This document shows, in pieces, positions 7,623 to 16,198 of a stretch of DNA of 47,203 nt. A model generated the notes under the pieces. The model saw only the letters and a list, made by a program, of their open reading frames with translations. It was not told the DNA's origin and searched no databases. The position numbers and the translations under genes are program-made. Within the stretch, counting starts at the first letter, position 1; each line of letters opens with the position of its first letter. Source of the DNA: Candidatus Enterococcus murrayae (lineage in GTDB: Bacteria > Bacillota > Bacilli > Lactobacillales > Enterococcaceae). The DNA lies in assembly GCF_017315985.1 (NCBI RefSeq), contig NZ_JAFLVR010000042.1, positions 1 through 47,203 on the forward strand. Direction: 5' to 3'.

Positions 7623-9506
7623 TTACTGGGCTGCTTTATAGAGCGGGCAGGTCGTGCATTTTGTTTCATCAAGCTTTATGAGCTCTTTTAACGGAAACAG
7701 CATTCGCAAGCCATTCAAAATTACGAGAATAGTGCTGCCTTCATGGCCGACTACACCCAGAGGAAGTGTCAGAAACTGCAAGAAGTTGCTTGCAATCAGC
7801 AAAACGATCACACTTAAAGAAAATACAATGTTTTGCCGAACGATCCGTTTCATTTTCTTTGCTAAGCGATGACTGTACATCAACTTAGTTAGATCGTTTT
7901 TCATTAAAACCATATCAGAGACTTCCATCGCGACATCCGTTCCTTCACCCATGGCGATCCCTATGCTGGCAGTTGCTAAAGCGGGAGCATCGTTGATACC
8001 ATCTCCAACCATCGCATTGATACTGTAGCCTTTTTGCTGTTGCTTCACTAAGTCTGTTTTATCCGCAGGAAGACAGCCTCCGTGAAAGTCATTCAGTCCT
8101 AATTGCTGAGCGACATATTTGGCAGCACCAGGATTATCACCCGTAAGCATGACTGTTTCCACATTTTGAGCTTGGAAATAACCGATAACTTCTTTGGTAT
8201 GAGGTTTTGGCAGGTCCATCAAAGCTAGTAATGCAATAATTTGTTCATTTTTACTAAGGACAACAACCGTTTTTCCCTCCTCATGCCATTGTTCGATTAA
8301 GGGATGACATTGCGCTTTCGTCGGTTTACCAAGCTGCCAAACCTGGTGCTGATAAGTTGTTTCTAAACCAAATCCGGCACGTTCCTCTACTTGAAGCTCT
8401 AAGGCTTCTTCGTCTTTGAAAAAGTTAGTAATTGCTACAGCCAATGGATGTGTGGACTGACGTTCCATCGAGTAGAACAATTGCGGGATCAATGGATCAT
8501 TAGAAAAAGTTTTATATTCAGTTACTCGTGGTTTTCCTTGGGTCAACGTTCCAGTCTTATCAAAAGAGATTGCCCGCAGATCAGCAAGTTTTTCTAACGT
8601 TTTCCCGGATTTGAATAAAATACCTTTCTTGGCACCATTGGAGATCGCCGCTAAAGTAGCAGGTGTAGCAGAAGCTACTAAGGCACAAGGGGAGGCAACG
8701 ACTAGCAAGACCATTCCGCGGTAAAAACTCTCAGTAAAGCTCCAGCCTAATAAAAAGTGTGTTAATAAAATCATCAAAGGGACTGCTAGTAAAACAATTT
8801 TGACATAGACATTCTCAATTTTTTCAATGAACGTTGCAGTGGCACTTTGTTCATTTTGCGCGTTCTCAACTAGTCGTAAAATTTGCGCGAATAAAGTATC
8901 GCTGCTGTTTTTAGTTACTTCCAGAGTAAAAGCTTGTCCTAAGTTGATTGTTCCTCCGAAAGCTTCGTCATTGACTGCTTTTTCCACTGGTACAGATTCA
9001 CCGGAGATTGCCGACTCATCAATCGAGGAAGCACTAAGCATCCGACCATCAATCGGGACCGCTTTTCCTTTGGGTACAAAAACAAAATCTCCCAATTTCA
9101 ACTCTTCAACAGGAACAGTGACATGTTCACCATCAATAATTTTTAAGGCTTCATTTGGCGCCACATTCATCAAAGCAGTAATTTCTTTGGTACTTTTATT
9201 AGTAGCGTATTCCTCTAAAGCACCGCTTAAACAAAAGATAAATGTCAGCATTGCACCTTCAAACCAATTTCCAATTAAACATGCGCCAATCGCCGCTAAA
9301 GCCATCAGCAAGTCGACATTCAACGTATGGTCATGGACTAATTCATTGATACCTTCATAAGTCTGTTTCCAACCGCCGCTAATGATCGCTAAAACGAAAA
9401 ATACGGGATAGATGGGCTGGGAAAGCCCGATTAGAATTTTACCAATAACTAAAAACAATAAACAGAAAAGGGTAGAGAGAAAAGCATTACGTTCTTTCTT
9501 ACTCAT
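7623..9506 (-). CDS. P1B-4-type heavy-metal efflux ATPase (PfeT/FrvA/CoaT-like)
   Basis: This 627-residue P-type ATPase has the phosphorylation motif DKTGTLTQGKP, the hinge GDGINDAPAL, an actuator loop with SGES and an SPC motif in the sixth membrane helix (VASPCALVASATP). SPC rather than CPC, the HEGST motif in the last helices and the absence of an N-terminal metal-binding domain place it in P1B-4. Characterised members export Fe(II), Co(II) or Ni(II). The C-terminus carries CTTCPLY, a possible extra metal site. The ATG at 9506 has AGGAGG upstream; ATGs at 9548 and 9527 have no site. Fur-like boxes lie about 120-180 bp upstream (9623-9689), so an iron-export role is favoured. Substrate is inferred, and the gene could be annotated cadA or zntA by homology alone. 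Confidence 0.9.
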   Translation of the reverse strand: MSKKERNAFLSTLFCLLFLVIGKILIGLSQPIYPVFFVLAIISGGWKQTYEGINELVHDHTLNVDLLMALAAIGACLIGNWFEGAMLTFIFCLSGALEEYATNKSTKEITALMNVAPNEALKIIDGEHVTVPVEELKLGDFVFVPKGKAVPIDGRMLSASSIDESAISGESVPVEKAVNDEAFGGTINLGQAFTLEVTKNSSDTLFAQILRLVENAQNEQSATATFIEKIENVYVKIVLLAVPLMILLTHFLLGWSFTESFYRGMVLLVVASPCALVASATPATLAAISNGAKKGILFKSGKTLEKLADLRAISFDKTGTLTQGKPRVTEYKTFSNDPLIPQLFYSMERQSTHPLAVAITNFFKDEEALELQVEERAGFGLETTYQHQVWQLGKPTKAQCHPLIEQWHEEGKTVVVLSKNEQIIALLALMDLPKPHTKEVIGYFQAQNVETVMLTGDNPGAAKYVAQQLGLNDFHGGCLPADKTDLVKQQQKGYSINAMVGDGINDAPALATASIGIAMGEGTDVAMEVSDMVLMKNDLTKLMYSHRLAKKMKRIVRQNIVFSLSVIVLLIASNFLQFLTLPLGVVGHEGSTILVILNGLRMLFPLKELIKLDETKCTTCPLYKAAQ

Positions 9507-9622
9507 CACTTTTCCTCCTTTCTTCATTATAAGGGCTCTTTTTCTCATTGCTCATGAGTAATTAGGACTCGCAAAATGAAAGTGTCGTCCTTTCACTATC
9601 ATAGTATCACATTTATGCATGT

Positions 9623-9689
9623 AATTGATAATCAATTCGTCTAATTGAGAACGAAAGTGATTATCAATTAGTGTTGAGAATGACTATCA
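9623..9689 (-). promoter_or_regulatory. Cluster of Fur/PerR-like operators upstream of the metal ATPase
   Basis: Three related sites occur within 70 bp. At 9623-9637 there is a perfect 15-bp palindrome (AATTGAT, A, ATCAATT). At 9643-9669 the outer halves AATTGA and TCAATT repeat. At 9675-9689 TGAGAAT, G, ACTATCA matches the 7-1-7 Fur consensus at 12-13 of 15 positions. Fur, PerR and Zur boxes are similar, so the regulator is not certain. The sites could serve the minus-strand ATPase or a lost plus-strand gene. Confidence 0.6.
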
Positions 9690-9784
9690 TTAGTATTTAC
9701 AAGAGAGAAAGGCAATAAATTAAGGAGAATCACGAATGCTTATCAGTATTTCAATTTATAATTAGTATTGTTAAATTTAAGCAA

Positions 9785-9812
9785 TAAAAAAGATCTGCAA
9801 AAGATGCAGACC
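9785..9812 (-). terminator. Terminator of uppP
   Basis: The inverted repeat GATCTGCA / TGCAGACC (7 of 8 pairs) lies just after the uppP stop. A run of six A on the plus strand gives a U-tract on the minus strand. Confidence 0.7.
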
Positions 9813-10646
9813 TTACATAGCAATCAGCCAATAGCCGATCAAGATGATTCCCAAAACGATTCGGTACCAGCCAAAAGCGGTAAAATCATTTCGTTTGATG
9901 TAATCCAATAAGAATTTAATTGCGATGATCGAAACCACAAAGGCTGTGACCATCCCAACGAGCAGAACAACGATTTCGGCGCCTCCAAAGGAATTGCCCT
10001 TCAGTAAAAATTTAACGATTTTCAGGCCACTGGCACCAAACATTACTGGTATCCCAAGGAAAAACGAGAATTCTGTCGCTACATAGCGTGAACAGCCGAT
10101 AATGATCGCACCTAGAATCGTAGCTCCTGAACGTGATGTCCCAGGAATTAACGAGAGCAGCTGGAACGCTCCAACGATCAAGGCAGCTTTATAAGTAAAA
10201 TCGTTTAGGCTTGTACATTTTGGCGCCTTCGTTTTATTGTGCCGTTCAACAACGATAAACGCAACCCCATAAACGATCAACATGATCGCTACTGGCAAGA
10301 ACTTGTGAAAATGAGCTTCTAAAAAATCATCTAATGGAAGTCCGATCACAGCTGCTGGCAGACAAGCAATGATTACCTTGAACCATAATGTCCAAGTATC
10401 CTGCTTTTCTTCGTGAGTTTTACTGGGAGCGAAGGGATTCAATTTAGTAAAATATAAAACCACGACTGCTAAAATCGCACCTAACTGAATCACGACATTA
10501 AACATTTCAATAAAGGCAGGGGACATGTTTAGTTTGATGAATTCATCAGCTAAGATCAAATGACCAGTAGAAGAAATCGGAAGCCACTCGGTTATTCCTT
10601 CAACAATCCCAAGAATAATTGCTTTAAAAATATTGGCAATAAGCAT
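9813..10646 (-). CDS. uppP: Undecaprenyl-diphosphate phosphatase (BacA/UppP)
   Basis: This 277-residue integral membrane enzyme dephosphorylates undecaprenyl diphosphate and so recycles the lipid carrier for cell-wall synthesis. The family motifs are clear: [14 protein letters not shown] near residue 17 and [10 protein letters not shown] in the second half. About eight hydrophobic helices are visible. An AAAGGA sequence lies 11 bases upstream of the ATG. It has its own terminator and is flanked on the same strand by the histidine phosphatase, with a terminator between them, so it is probably transcribed alone. Extra copies of this family give bacitracin tolerance. Confidence 0.95.
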   Translation of the reverse strand: MLIANIFKAIILGIVEGITEWLPISSTGHLILADEFIKLNMSPAFIEMFNVVIQLGAILAVVVLYFTKLNPFAPSKTHEEKQDTWTLWFKVIIACLPAAVIGLPLDDFLEAHFHKFLPVAIMLIVYGVAFIVVERHNKTKAPKCTSLNDFTYKAALIVGAFQLLSLIPGTSRSGATILGAIIIGCSRYVATEFSFFLGIPVMFGASGLKIVKFLLKGNSFGGAEIVVLLVGMVTAFVVSIIAIKFLLDYIKRNDFTAFGWYRIVLGIILIGYWLIAM

Positions 10647-10734
10647 TAAGTATACGTCCTTTCAAGTTAATAACAATAATCAGTATACCGTTTCACCTTT
10701 GAAAAGACCATCGAAAAAAAGCTAAGCTTTTTTT

Positions 10735-10768
10735 AAGAAAAAAAACTGCCAGCAAAAGCTGACAGTTG
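10735..10768 (-). terminator. Terminator after the histidine phosphatase gene
   Basis: The stem ACTGCCAGC / GCTGACAGT has one mismatch and an AAAA loop. A long A-run lies on the plus strand, so it reads as a minus-strand terminator. Confidence 0.75.
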
Positions 10769-10773
10769 AAGTT

Positions 10774-11478
10774 CTATGCATCTGTGTGATCTGAGATTGT
10801 TTTCCCACGTTCCATATAACTGATATCATTGATTGCACGAATAGAAAATTCGCCATTTTCATAGCGGAGACGGTTGATACTACCGTTTAATAAATTTGCA
10901 CGAACCGGTTGTTTTGAATCGATCAAACTCAGTAAGAATGCGATGGTCAGACCGTGAGAAACAATCAGTACATTTCCTCCACCTTGCTTTTCGCGATTTT
11001 GTGCGATATCTTCAAAGCCGCTCCAAACACGGTCACGCAATTGTGAATAAGATTCAGCCCAGTTTGCTGTGTCTGCACCTTCAACAGCATTGGCAATCTC
11101 CTCGAAACTGACATCAGTTGCAAATAAATCATCTTCTGTTTTGAAATTCAATACGCGTGGTAAAACCCCCCACATTTCCGCATCATACGCACCTTCTAAT
11201 GAACCAAAACACCATTCACGAATGCGCGGATCCACGTGATAAGGAATATCTTTTCCTTCAGGATGCTCACTTAAAAGGATGCGCATTGTTTCAATAGCTC
11301 TGCCAGAATCACTTGAATAGGCTTCTTCAAATTTTGTATCTTGCAAACCTAAACCTACATAATGGATACCTTCACGACCACTCTTGGTCAGTGGTGTATC
11401 ACACCAGCCTTGTACCCGTGCCAACGTATTGAACATCGTTTTACCATGTCGAACAATATAAAGATTTGTTTCTGCCAT
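10774..11478 (-). CDS. Histidine phosphatase family protein (phosphoglycerate-mutase-like)
   Basis: This 234-residue protein has the catalytic RHG motif in YIVRHGKTMFN near the N-terminus and the second histidine in VLIVSHGLTIAF near residue 177. The AYSSDSGRAIET segment supplies the other phosphate-pocket arginine. It is probably a broad small-molecule phosphatase rather than the glycolytic mutase, because this branch commonly acts on varied phosphate esters. The ATG at 11478 has GGAGG 8 bases upstream; an upstream TTG at 11493 overlaps that site. It follows the metallo-hydrolase gene by 23 bases in a likely two-gene operon. Confidence 0.88.
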   Translation of the reverse strand: MAETNLYIVRHGKTMFNTLARVQGWCDTPLTKSGREGIHYVGLGLQDTKFEEAYSSDSGRAIETMRILLSEHPEGKDIPYHVDPRIREWCFGSLEGAYDAEMWGVLPRVLNFKTEDDLFATDVSFEEIANAVEGADTANWAESYSQLRDRVWSGFEDIAQNREKQGGGNVLIVSHGLTIAFLLSLIDSKQPVRANLLNGSINRLRYENGEFSIRAINDISYMERGKTISDHTDA

Positions 11479-11501
11479 ATTTAAAACCTCCAAAAAGTTG
11501 A

Positions 11502-12128
11502 TTAATTAAAGAATGGATTTGTATCGATCTCGCGACCGATCGTTGTTGCTTCACCGTGACCTGGATAAGCCGCAAGCTCATGAGGAAGGGTGAACAAATA
11601 AGTTTTGATGCTGTAAAGCAATTGCTGCATGTCCCCAGTATATAAATCAGTGCGCCCAATACTGCCTCTAAACAATGCGTCACCTACAACGACAAAATCA
11701 TCAAAGATGAAGCTGACACTGCCAATCGAATGGCCTGGCGTTGGAACGACTTGGAAAGTCATGCCCCCAATCGTGTATTCTTTCATTTCAAATTCATACT
11801 CTGCCGGCTGCACGATTAAGTCGGGCATATTATCATGGCGACCTAAACCAGAAAGATTTAAGATTGGATCACCTAACCATTTCTGTTCCAGCGGATTCAC
11901 ATAAACAGGAATACCATATTTATTTCGGATCTGTTCCACTGCACCAATGTGGTCATAGTGAGTATGGGTCAAGAGAATCGCCTGTGGTGTTTTTCCAATC
12001 CGCTCAATCTCTTGTATCAAGCGATCGCCTTCTGAACCTGGATCAACGACCAATAAATTTTTCTCATTATGAATCAAATAGCAATTTTCTTGCGCGATTC
12101 CGGTAACAAAACCCTCGATTTGAATCAT
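11502..12128 (-). CDS. MBL-fold metallo-hydrolase (glyoxalase II-like)
   Basis: This 208-residue cytoplasmic protein carries the zinc motif THTHYDHIGA near residue 55, then GHSIGSVSF and GDALFRGSIGRTDL with the bridging aspartate, and YPGHGEATTIG near the end. This is the glyoxalase II/YcbL layout, which hydrolyses thioesters such as lactoylglutathione or related small-thiol adducts. There is no signal peptide and no beta-lactamase feature. GGGAGG lies 6 bases before the ATG. On the minus strand a TATAAT sits at 12238-12243, about 110 bp upstream of the start, without a clear -35 element. The downstream gene is the histidine phosphatase. Confidence 0.9.
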   Translation of the reverse strand: MIQIEGFVTGIAQENCYLIHNEKNLLVVDPGSEGDRLIQEIERIGKTPQAILLTHTHYDHIGAVEQIRNKYGIPVYVNPLEQKWLGDPILNLSGLGRHDNMPDLIVQPAEYEFEMKEYTIGGMTFQVVPTPGHSIGSVSFIFDDFVVVGDALFRGSIGRTDLYTGDMQQLLYSIKTYLFTLPHELAAYPGHGEATTIGREIDTNPFFN

Positions 12129-12457
12129 TATTTTCCTCCCTGAAACGTAAAGTAATTTTCTTTGGTTTGATTCATTCTACTGGCCGGATAAAATTTTTTT
12201 GCCAGTAACAAAACTCAATATCACAAATACCTTCTTCATTATACCTTAAAAGTAAAAAAATTGTGGCTTCCCTGTACGATTTTGATAAATCAAATGAATG
12301 ATGACAATGATAAGCCATAAAGAAAGGAAGGAAGATATTTTTAGTAGAAACTGTCTAAAAGAATAAGACTTGACGAGTACATAAAAATCTTCTATGGTGA
12401 AACAGCAAAAAGATTTTAACGAACCATTTAAGATGGGACAAAGAATGAGGTGACAAT
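12129..12457. other. Divergent promoter region between the MBL-fold gene and the helicase gene
   Basis: There is no supported reading frame. A minus-strand TATAAT (12238-12243) probably serves the MBL-fold gene. A plus-strand -35/-10 pair at 12370-12398 is listed separately. A CTGGC/GCCAG pair at about 12180-12206 may form a weak hairpin in the minus-strand leader. Confidence 0.5.
12370..12398 (+). promoter_or_regulatory. Predicted sigma-A promoter of the nuclease-helicase gene
   Basis: TTGACG and TATGGT are separated by exactly 17 bases. The -10 is about 60 bp upstream of the GTG start. Confidence 0.5.
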
Positions 12458-14800
12458 GTGGCAGTCAAAAAAATTGCGATTCGTGAGCTCGTTGAGTTCA
12501 TCCTGCGCAGCGGAAGCATTGACGAAGGGAAAAGCAGCAATCATACACCTCAAGAAGGCGCACGGATTCATCGCCAATTGCAAAAAGAGGGCGGCTCAGG
12601 ATACCAAAAAGAGGTTTGGTTAAAGAAACTCGTTGAGATCGCTGAAACTGCTGTTCAAATCGAAGGTCGAGCAGACGGCATTTATATAGAAGAAGATCGT
12701 GTATTTATCGATGAAATAAAAACATCAGAAACACCAATTGAAGAGCTAGAGACTGGCATCATTGATTTGTATTTTTATCAAGCGATGGTTTATGCCTATA
12801 TCTATAGTGAGCAGGAGGGGTTAGCAGAAATCAGTACACGTTTAACATATTTTCAAACGACAGAAGAAAAGATTACACGCCAGATTCGAACGTTTACTTT
12901 TGAAGAACTGACTGATTTTTTCAATGACCTGATCAAGCGTTATGAAAGCTGGTTGGTGTTTCAAATGGAGTGGCGAGAAACTCGCAACAGTTCTTTGAAA
13001 TCTCTGACCTTTCCGTTTGATACTTATCGTGAAGGTCAAAGAGAACTGGCCGCCGCAGTCTATAAAACGATTCACGCTCAGCAAAAGCTTTTTGTTGAAG
13101 CACCTACTGGAACGGGCAAAACAATGTCGACGCTTTTTCCAGCGTTTAAAGCGATGGGTGAAGAGCTGGGAGAACGGATATTTTATCTGACGGCGAAGAC
13201 AATTACACGACAAGTAGCTGAAGAGACAGTTACTAAAATTACAAAAAAGGATGCACGCGTAAAAAGTGTTACGTTGACCGCCAAAGATAAGATCTGCTTT
13301 TTGACTGAGAGAAATTGCACGCCCGAGCATTGCCCTTTTGCCAAGGGCTACTACGATCGCGTGAATGACGGCTTGTGGGATATGCTGAATAACGAGGATC
13401 AATACACTCGTCCGGTTATTGAAGACTATGCTAGAAAACATGAGCTTTGTCCTTTTGAGCTCTCATTGGATGTCAGCCGTTTTTGTGATTTAGTGGTAGG
13501 AGATTACAATTATCTGTTTGATCCAACAGTTTATTTGCGCCGTTTTTTCGAAGAAGAAAATAAAACGAATTTAGTGTTAGTCGATGAAGCCCACAATTTG
13601 GTCAATCGCTCAAAAGAAATGTATTCAGCAAGTATTTCTAGAGAAAGCATAGCTCAAATACAAAAGGATTTGGATAAATCCTTTAAAAAACTAAACAAAG
13701 CCTTTATAAGAGTTGATAATGAGTTCGAATTAATTCATCAATCTTTGAATGGAGAAGCCTATCATCATCAACAAGCCGCGCCGGAAAACTTGATTAACAG
13801 CCTATTCAAACTTCAGGAACAAATCAAGGAATGGTTAGCAGAAAATCCTGACCATCCAGTCCAGCAAAAAATGCTGCCGGTTTATTTTGAAATCCTTCGT
13901 TTTACCCGCATGAGCGAGTTTTATGACGACCATTATCAGACTACTGTCGAACACAAGAGTTATGATTTGATTGTTAAAGAGTATTGTATTGATCCTTCAT
14001 GGTTTTTAGAACAAACAATGGAAAAAGTCGGCAGCAGTATTCTATTCTCTGCCAGCTTTTCACCTTTGGATTATTATCAAGAGGTTTTAGGTGGGGGTGA
14101 GAACGGATTGACTTATCGCTTACCTAGCCCATTTCCAAGAGAGAATCGTCTAGTTATGGTAGATGCAAGTGTTCAGACTACGTATCAAAAAAGGACTCAA
14201 AGTATTCCGCAAATTGCGGCAGCAATCGAGCGTTTAGTTAAAACTAAAACTGGAAATTACTTGGTTTTCTTTCCGTCATTTCAATATTTGGATCAAGTCG
14301 CGGATTATTTTCATGATGTTTACCCAGAATACATGATCCAAATCCAGGGCTCAAAATTGAACGAAGCCGAGCGGGAGGAATTTTTAGCTGCTTTTGTTGA
14401 TCGTCCTGAAGAAACATTGATTGGATTTTGTGTGTTAGGAGGAATATTCTCAGAAGGAATTGATTTGGCGGGTGAACGTTTGATTGGAACAGTTGTAGTA
14501 GGCGTTGGCTTGCCGCAGGTCAATCATGAACAAGAATTGATCAAGGAATATTATGATGAAAAAAGGAATCAGGGCTTTAGCTATGCTTACCAATTACCTG
14601 GAATGAATAAAGTCATCCAAGCAGCTGGTCGAGTCATTCGAACAATGGAAGATCAAGGAATCATCTTGCTATTAGATCAACGCTATACTAATCCCCACTA
14701 TCAAAATTTATTACCAACCAGTTGGTCAGATCGCAGAGTTGTTTATGGGCCTGCAGAAGTTGAGCGTGCAGCGACTGACTTTTGGCAAAAAATAAAGTAA
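12458..14800 (+). CDS. DinG/XPD-type iron-sulfur helicase with an N-terminal PD-(D/E)XK nuclease-like domain
   Basis: This 780-residue protein fuses two modules. Residues about 1-170 contain GRADGI followed by FIDEIKTSE, matching the D...ExK core of Cas4/RecB-type nucleases. From about residue 190 there is a superfamily 2 helicase: Walker A EAPTGTGKT, Walker B DEAH in LVLVDEAHN, and C-terminal motifs including QAAGRVIRT. Between the Walker motifs lie cysteines (KIC near residue 280, then RNC, EHC and later LCPF) as in the [4Fe-4S] domain of XPD and DinG. A DNA-repair helicase unwinding 5'-3' is the likely role. The GTG start has GAGGTGA close upstream. The neighbours give no functional hint, and nuclease activity is unproven. 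Confidence 0.85.
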   Translation: MAVKKIAIRELVEFILRSGSIDEGKSSNHTPQEGARIHRQLQKEGGSGYQKEVWLKKLVEIAETAVQIEGRADGIYIEEDRVFIDEIKTSETPIEELETGIIDLYFYQAMVYAYIYSEQEGLAEISTRLTYFQTTEEKITRQIRTFTFEELTDFFNDLIKRYESWLVFQMEWRETRNSSLKSLTFPFDTYREGQRELAAAVYKTIHAQQKLFVEAPTGTGKTMSTLFPAFKAMGEELGERIFYLTAKTITRQVAEETVTKITKKDARVKSVTLTAKDKICFLTERNCTPEHCPFAKGYYDRVNDGLWDMLNNEDQYTRPVIEDYARKHELCPFELSLDVSRFCDLVVGDYNYLFDPTVYLRRFFEEENKTNLVLVDEAHNLVNRSKEMYSASISRESIAQIQKDLDKSFKKLNKAFIRVDNEFELIHQSLNGEAYHHQQAAPENLINSLFKLQEQIKEWLAENPDHPVQQKMLPVYFEILRFTRMSEFYDDHYQTTVEHKSYDLIVKEYCIDPSWFLEQTMEKVGSSILFSASFSPLDYYQEVLGGGENGLTYRLPSPFPRENRLVMVDASVQTTYQKRTQSIPQIAAAIERLVKTKTGNYLVFFPSFQYLDQVADYFHDVYPEYMIQIQGSKLNEAEREEFLAAFVDRPEETLIGFCVLGGIFSEGIDLAGERLIGTVVVGVGLPQVNHEQELIKEYYDEKRNQGFSYAYQLPGMNKVIQAAGRVIRTMEDQGIILLLDQRYTNPHYQNLLPTSWSDRRVVYGPAEVERAATDFWQKIK

Positions 14801-14865
14801 TTAAGTGCCGCTTGAAAGCAACAATAGCCAATAACAGCTCTATTAAAAGAAAGGGGGAGAAGGTG

Positions 14866-15417
14866 TTGACGACTTATGTTGGGTTTCTTCGAGGATTGAA
14901 TGTTGGTGGTAAAAATAAAGTAAATATGCTTGATTTACGGACAGCGATCGAGACCTTTGGTTATCAAAAAATCACAACAGTGGGTAATACTGGAATTATT
15001 ATTTTCAATACTGAGCAGCTCATCAAGGATGAGGAATTAGCCAATCAGTTGACAGAAGTAATCGGGATAAGAATTCAGCTTGTCTTGATGCAGCTTAATG
15101 AACTAGAAAAGTTAGTTGCTCGATTACCTGATTGGTGGAACCAGAGAGACGATTGGCGGCACAATGCGATTTTCTTTTTAGAAGAATACAATGCTAGCCG
15201 ATTGCAGCCAATCGTTGATCATTTAGATAGAACTATCGAACAAGCGATACTTATTGAAAACACCTTATTCTGGTCTTCAGCTTTTAAGGAACGAAAACTA
15301 TATTATCGCAGTCAATATGCCAAACTCCTTAAAAATGATGCCTACCCATATATGACAATTAGAAATGCGAATACTTTAAATAAGGTTATAAAAAAGGCGA
15401 AAGAAATTAATAACTGA
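14866..15417 (+). CDS. DUF1697 family protein
   Basis: This 183-residue protein begins TTYVGFLRGLNVGGKNKVNM, the characteristic start of DUF1697, and has the family's ending TIRNANTLNKVIKKA. The fold is known but no biochemical role is established to my knowledge. The TTG at 14866 follows an AGGGGGAG site by 6 bases. A longer frame from 14782 overlaps the helicase gene and adds residues unlike the family. It sits 65 bases after the helicase stop and may be co-transcribed. The terminator at 15424-15447 lies just after its stop. Confidence 0.88.
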   Translation: MTTYVGFLRGLNVGGKNKVNMLDLRTAIETFGYQKITTVGNTGIIIFNTEQLIKDEELANQLTEVIGIRIQLVLMQLNELEKLVARLPDWWNQRDDWRHNAIFFLEEYNASRLQPIVDHLDRTIEQAILIENTLFWSSAFKERKLYYRSQYAKLLKNDAYPYMTIRNANTLNKVIKKAKEINN

Positions 15418-15423
15418 AAGAAA

Positions 15424-15447
15424 AAAAGCCGACAATTGTCGGCTTTT
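15424..15447. terminator. Bidirectional terminator between the DUF1697 gene and yajQ
   Basis: A perfect 24-base palindrome, AAAAGCCGACAA joined to its complement, separates two convergent genes. Seven A in the plus strand give a good U-tract for yajQ; the plus-strand T-run is only four. Confidence 0.85.
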
Positions 15448-15937
15448 AACGATAATTGATGAATTGGACATCAATCGGTAATTCGATTTCTTTTACTAAT
15501 GCAATGACTTGTTGCAAATCATCACGATTTTTCCCTGTTACGCGTAAACGGTCATCTTGAATTTGAGCCTTTACTTTCATTTTACTGTTTTTTATTGCTG
15601 TCGTGATTTTCTTTGCACTTTCCTTATCGATTCCATTAACGAGCTCAGCCGCTTGTCGTGCATTTCCGCCCAGAGCATGCTCCGAAGCAGAGAATTGGAT
15701 ATTCTTTAGAGGAACACCGCGTTTGATCAGCTTACTGAACAATACGTCTTTGACCTGTTCCACCTTATATTCATCCTCAGCCTTGATAACCAGCTGATTG
15801 CCTTCTAGTTTGATGTCGAACAAACTCCCCTTGAAGTCAAACCGATTCTTTAACTCTTTCAAGGCAATTTGGACGCCATTTTTTACCTCCTCTTTGTTCA
15901 ATTCTGAAACGATATCAAAACTTGCATCTTTAGCCAT
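15446..15937 (-). CDS. yajQ: YajQ family nucleotide-binding protein
   Basis: This 163-residue protein starts [14 protein letters not shown] and contains [10 protein letters not shown] and the C-terminal [18 protein letters not shown]. These are hallmarks of YajQ, which has two ferredoxin-like domains. Some members bind cyclic di-GMP and act with transcription factors, and others bind RNA or tRNA. The function in this organism is unknown. GGAGG lies 8 bases upstream of the ATG. The leader (15938-16030) contains a long inverted repeat reported as a separate feature. Confidence 0.94.
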   Translation of the reverse strand: MAKDASFDIVSELNKEEVKNGVQIALKELKNRFDFKGSLFDIKLEGNQLVIKAEDEYKVEQVKDVLFSKLIKRGVPLKNIQFSASEHALGGNARQAAELVNGIDKESAKKITTAIKNSKMKVKAQIQDDRLRVTGKNRDDLQQVIALVKEIELPIDVQFINYR

Positions 15938-15968
15938 AGACAGCCTCCTTATTTGGTTAGAGCATCAC

Positions 15969-16034
15969 TAATCACTCAACAAAATTCTCGTGTTGAAAAG
16001 TCCTTCAAACTTGTTGTATGAGTGATTTTTTCAA
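15969..16034 (-). promoter_or_regulatory. Inverted repeat in the leader upstream of yajQ
   Basis: AATCACTCA (about 15970) and TGAGTGATT (about 16020) flank a region with a further ACAA/TTGT pair, so the minus-strand leader could fold into one long stem. A T-run follows on the plus strand, where it could also terminate leftover transcription. The role is unknown. Confidence 0.35.
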
Positions 16035-16198
16035 TAAATTTTGAAGAGTGAAAGTGATATCCTAATTCTTTTCTTTTAGTTTATCAAAAATTGCTAAGAA
16101 AGCCATGATTATTCTCCAATAAGTCATTGAAAACGATTGATTAATAATGAGAGAACCTGTTACTCTATTATAGGTTTGAATTGAAGGGGGAATATCGG

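Larger units (their letters stand above)
9507..9812. other. Intergenic region with iron-box-like sites and a tiny start-codon remnant
   Basis: The region upstream of the metal ATPase contains the Fur-like sites listed separately. Towards uppP it has AAGGAG (9722-9727) followed by an ATG at 9736 and a 9-codon frame ending at 9765. This may be a leader peptide or the stump of a lost plus-strand gene. No other reading frame is supported. Confidence 0.4.

Noticed and set aside
8827-9360. A 177-codon plus-strand frame opposite the metal ATPase
   Set aside because: It is the antisense shadow of a conserved membrane ATPase, with Ser/Ala/Pro-rich residues and no ribosome site.
11502-12128. Metallo-beta-lactamase resistance gene
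   Set aside because: There is no signal peptide, the length is 208 residues, and the motifs are those of glyoxalase II-like hydrolases.
12842-13441. A 199-codon minus-strand frame inside the helicase gene
   Set aside because: It lies wholly opposite conserved helicase motifs. Composition is Cys/Phe-rich and there is no start signal.
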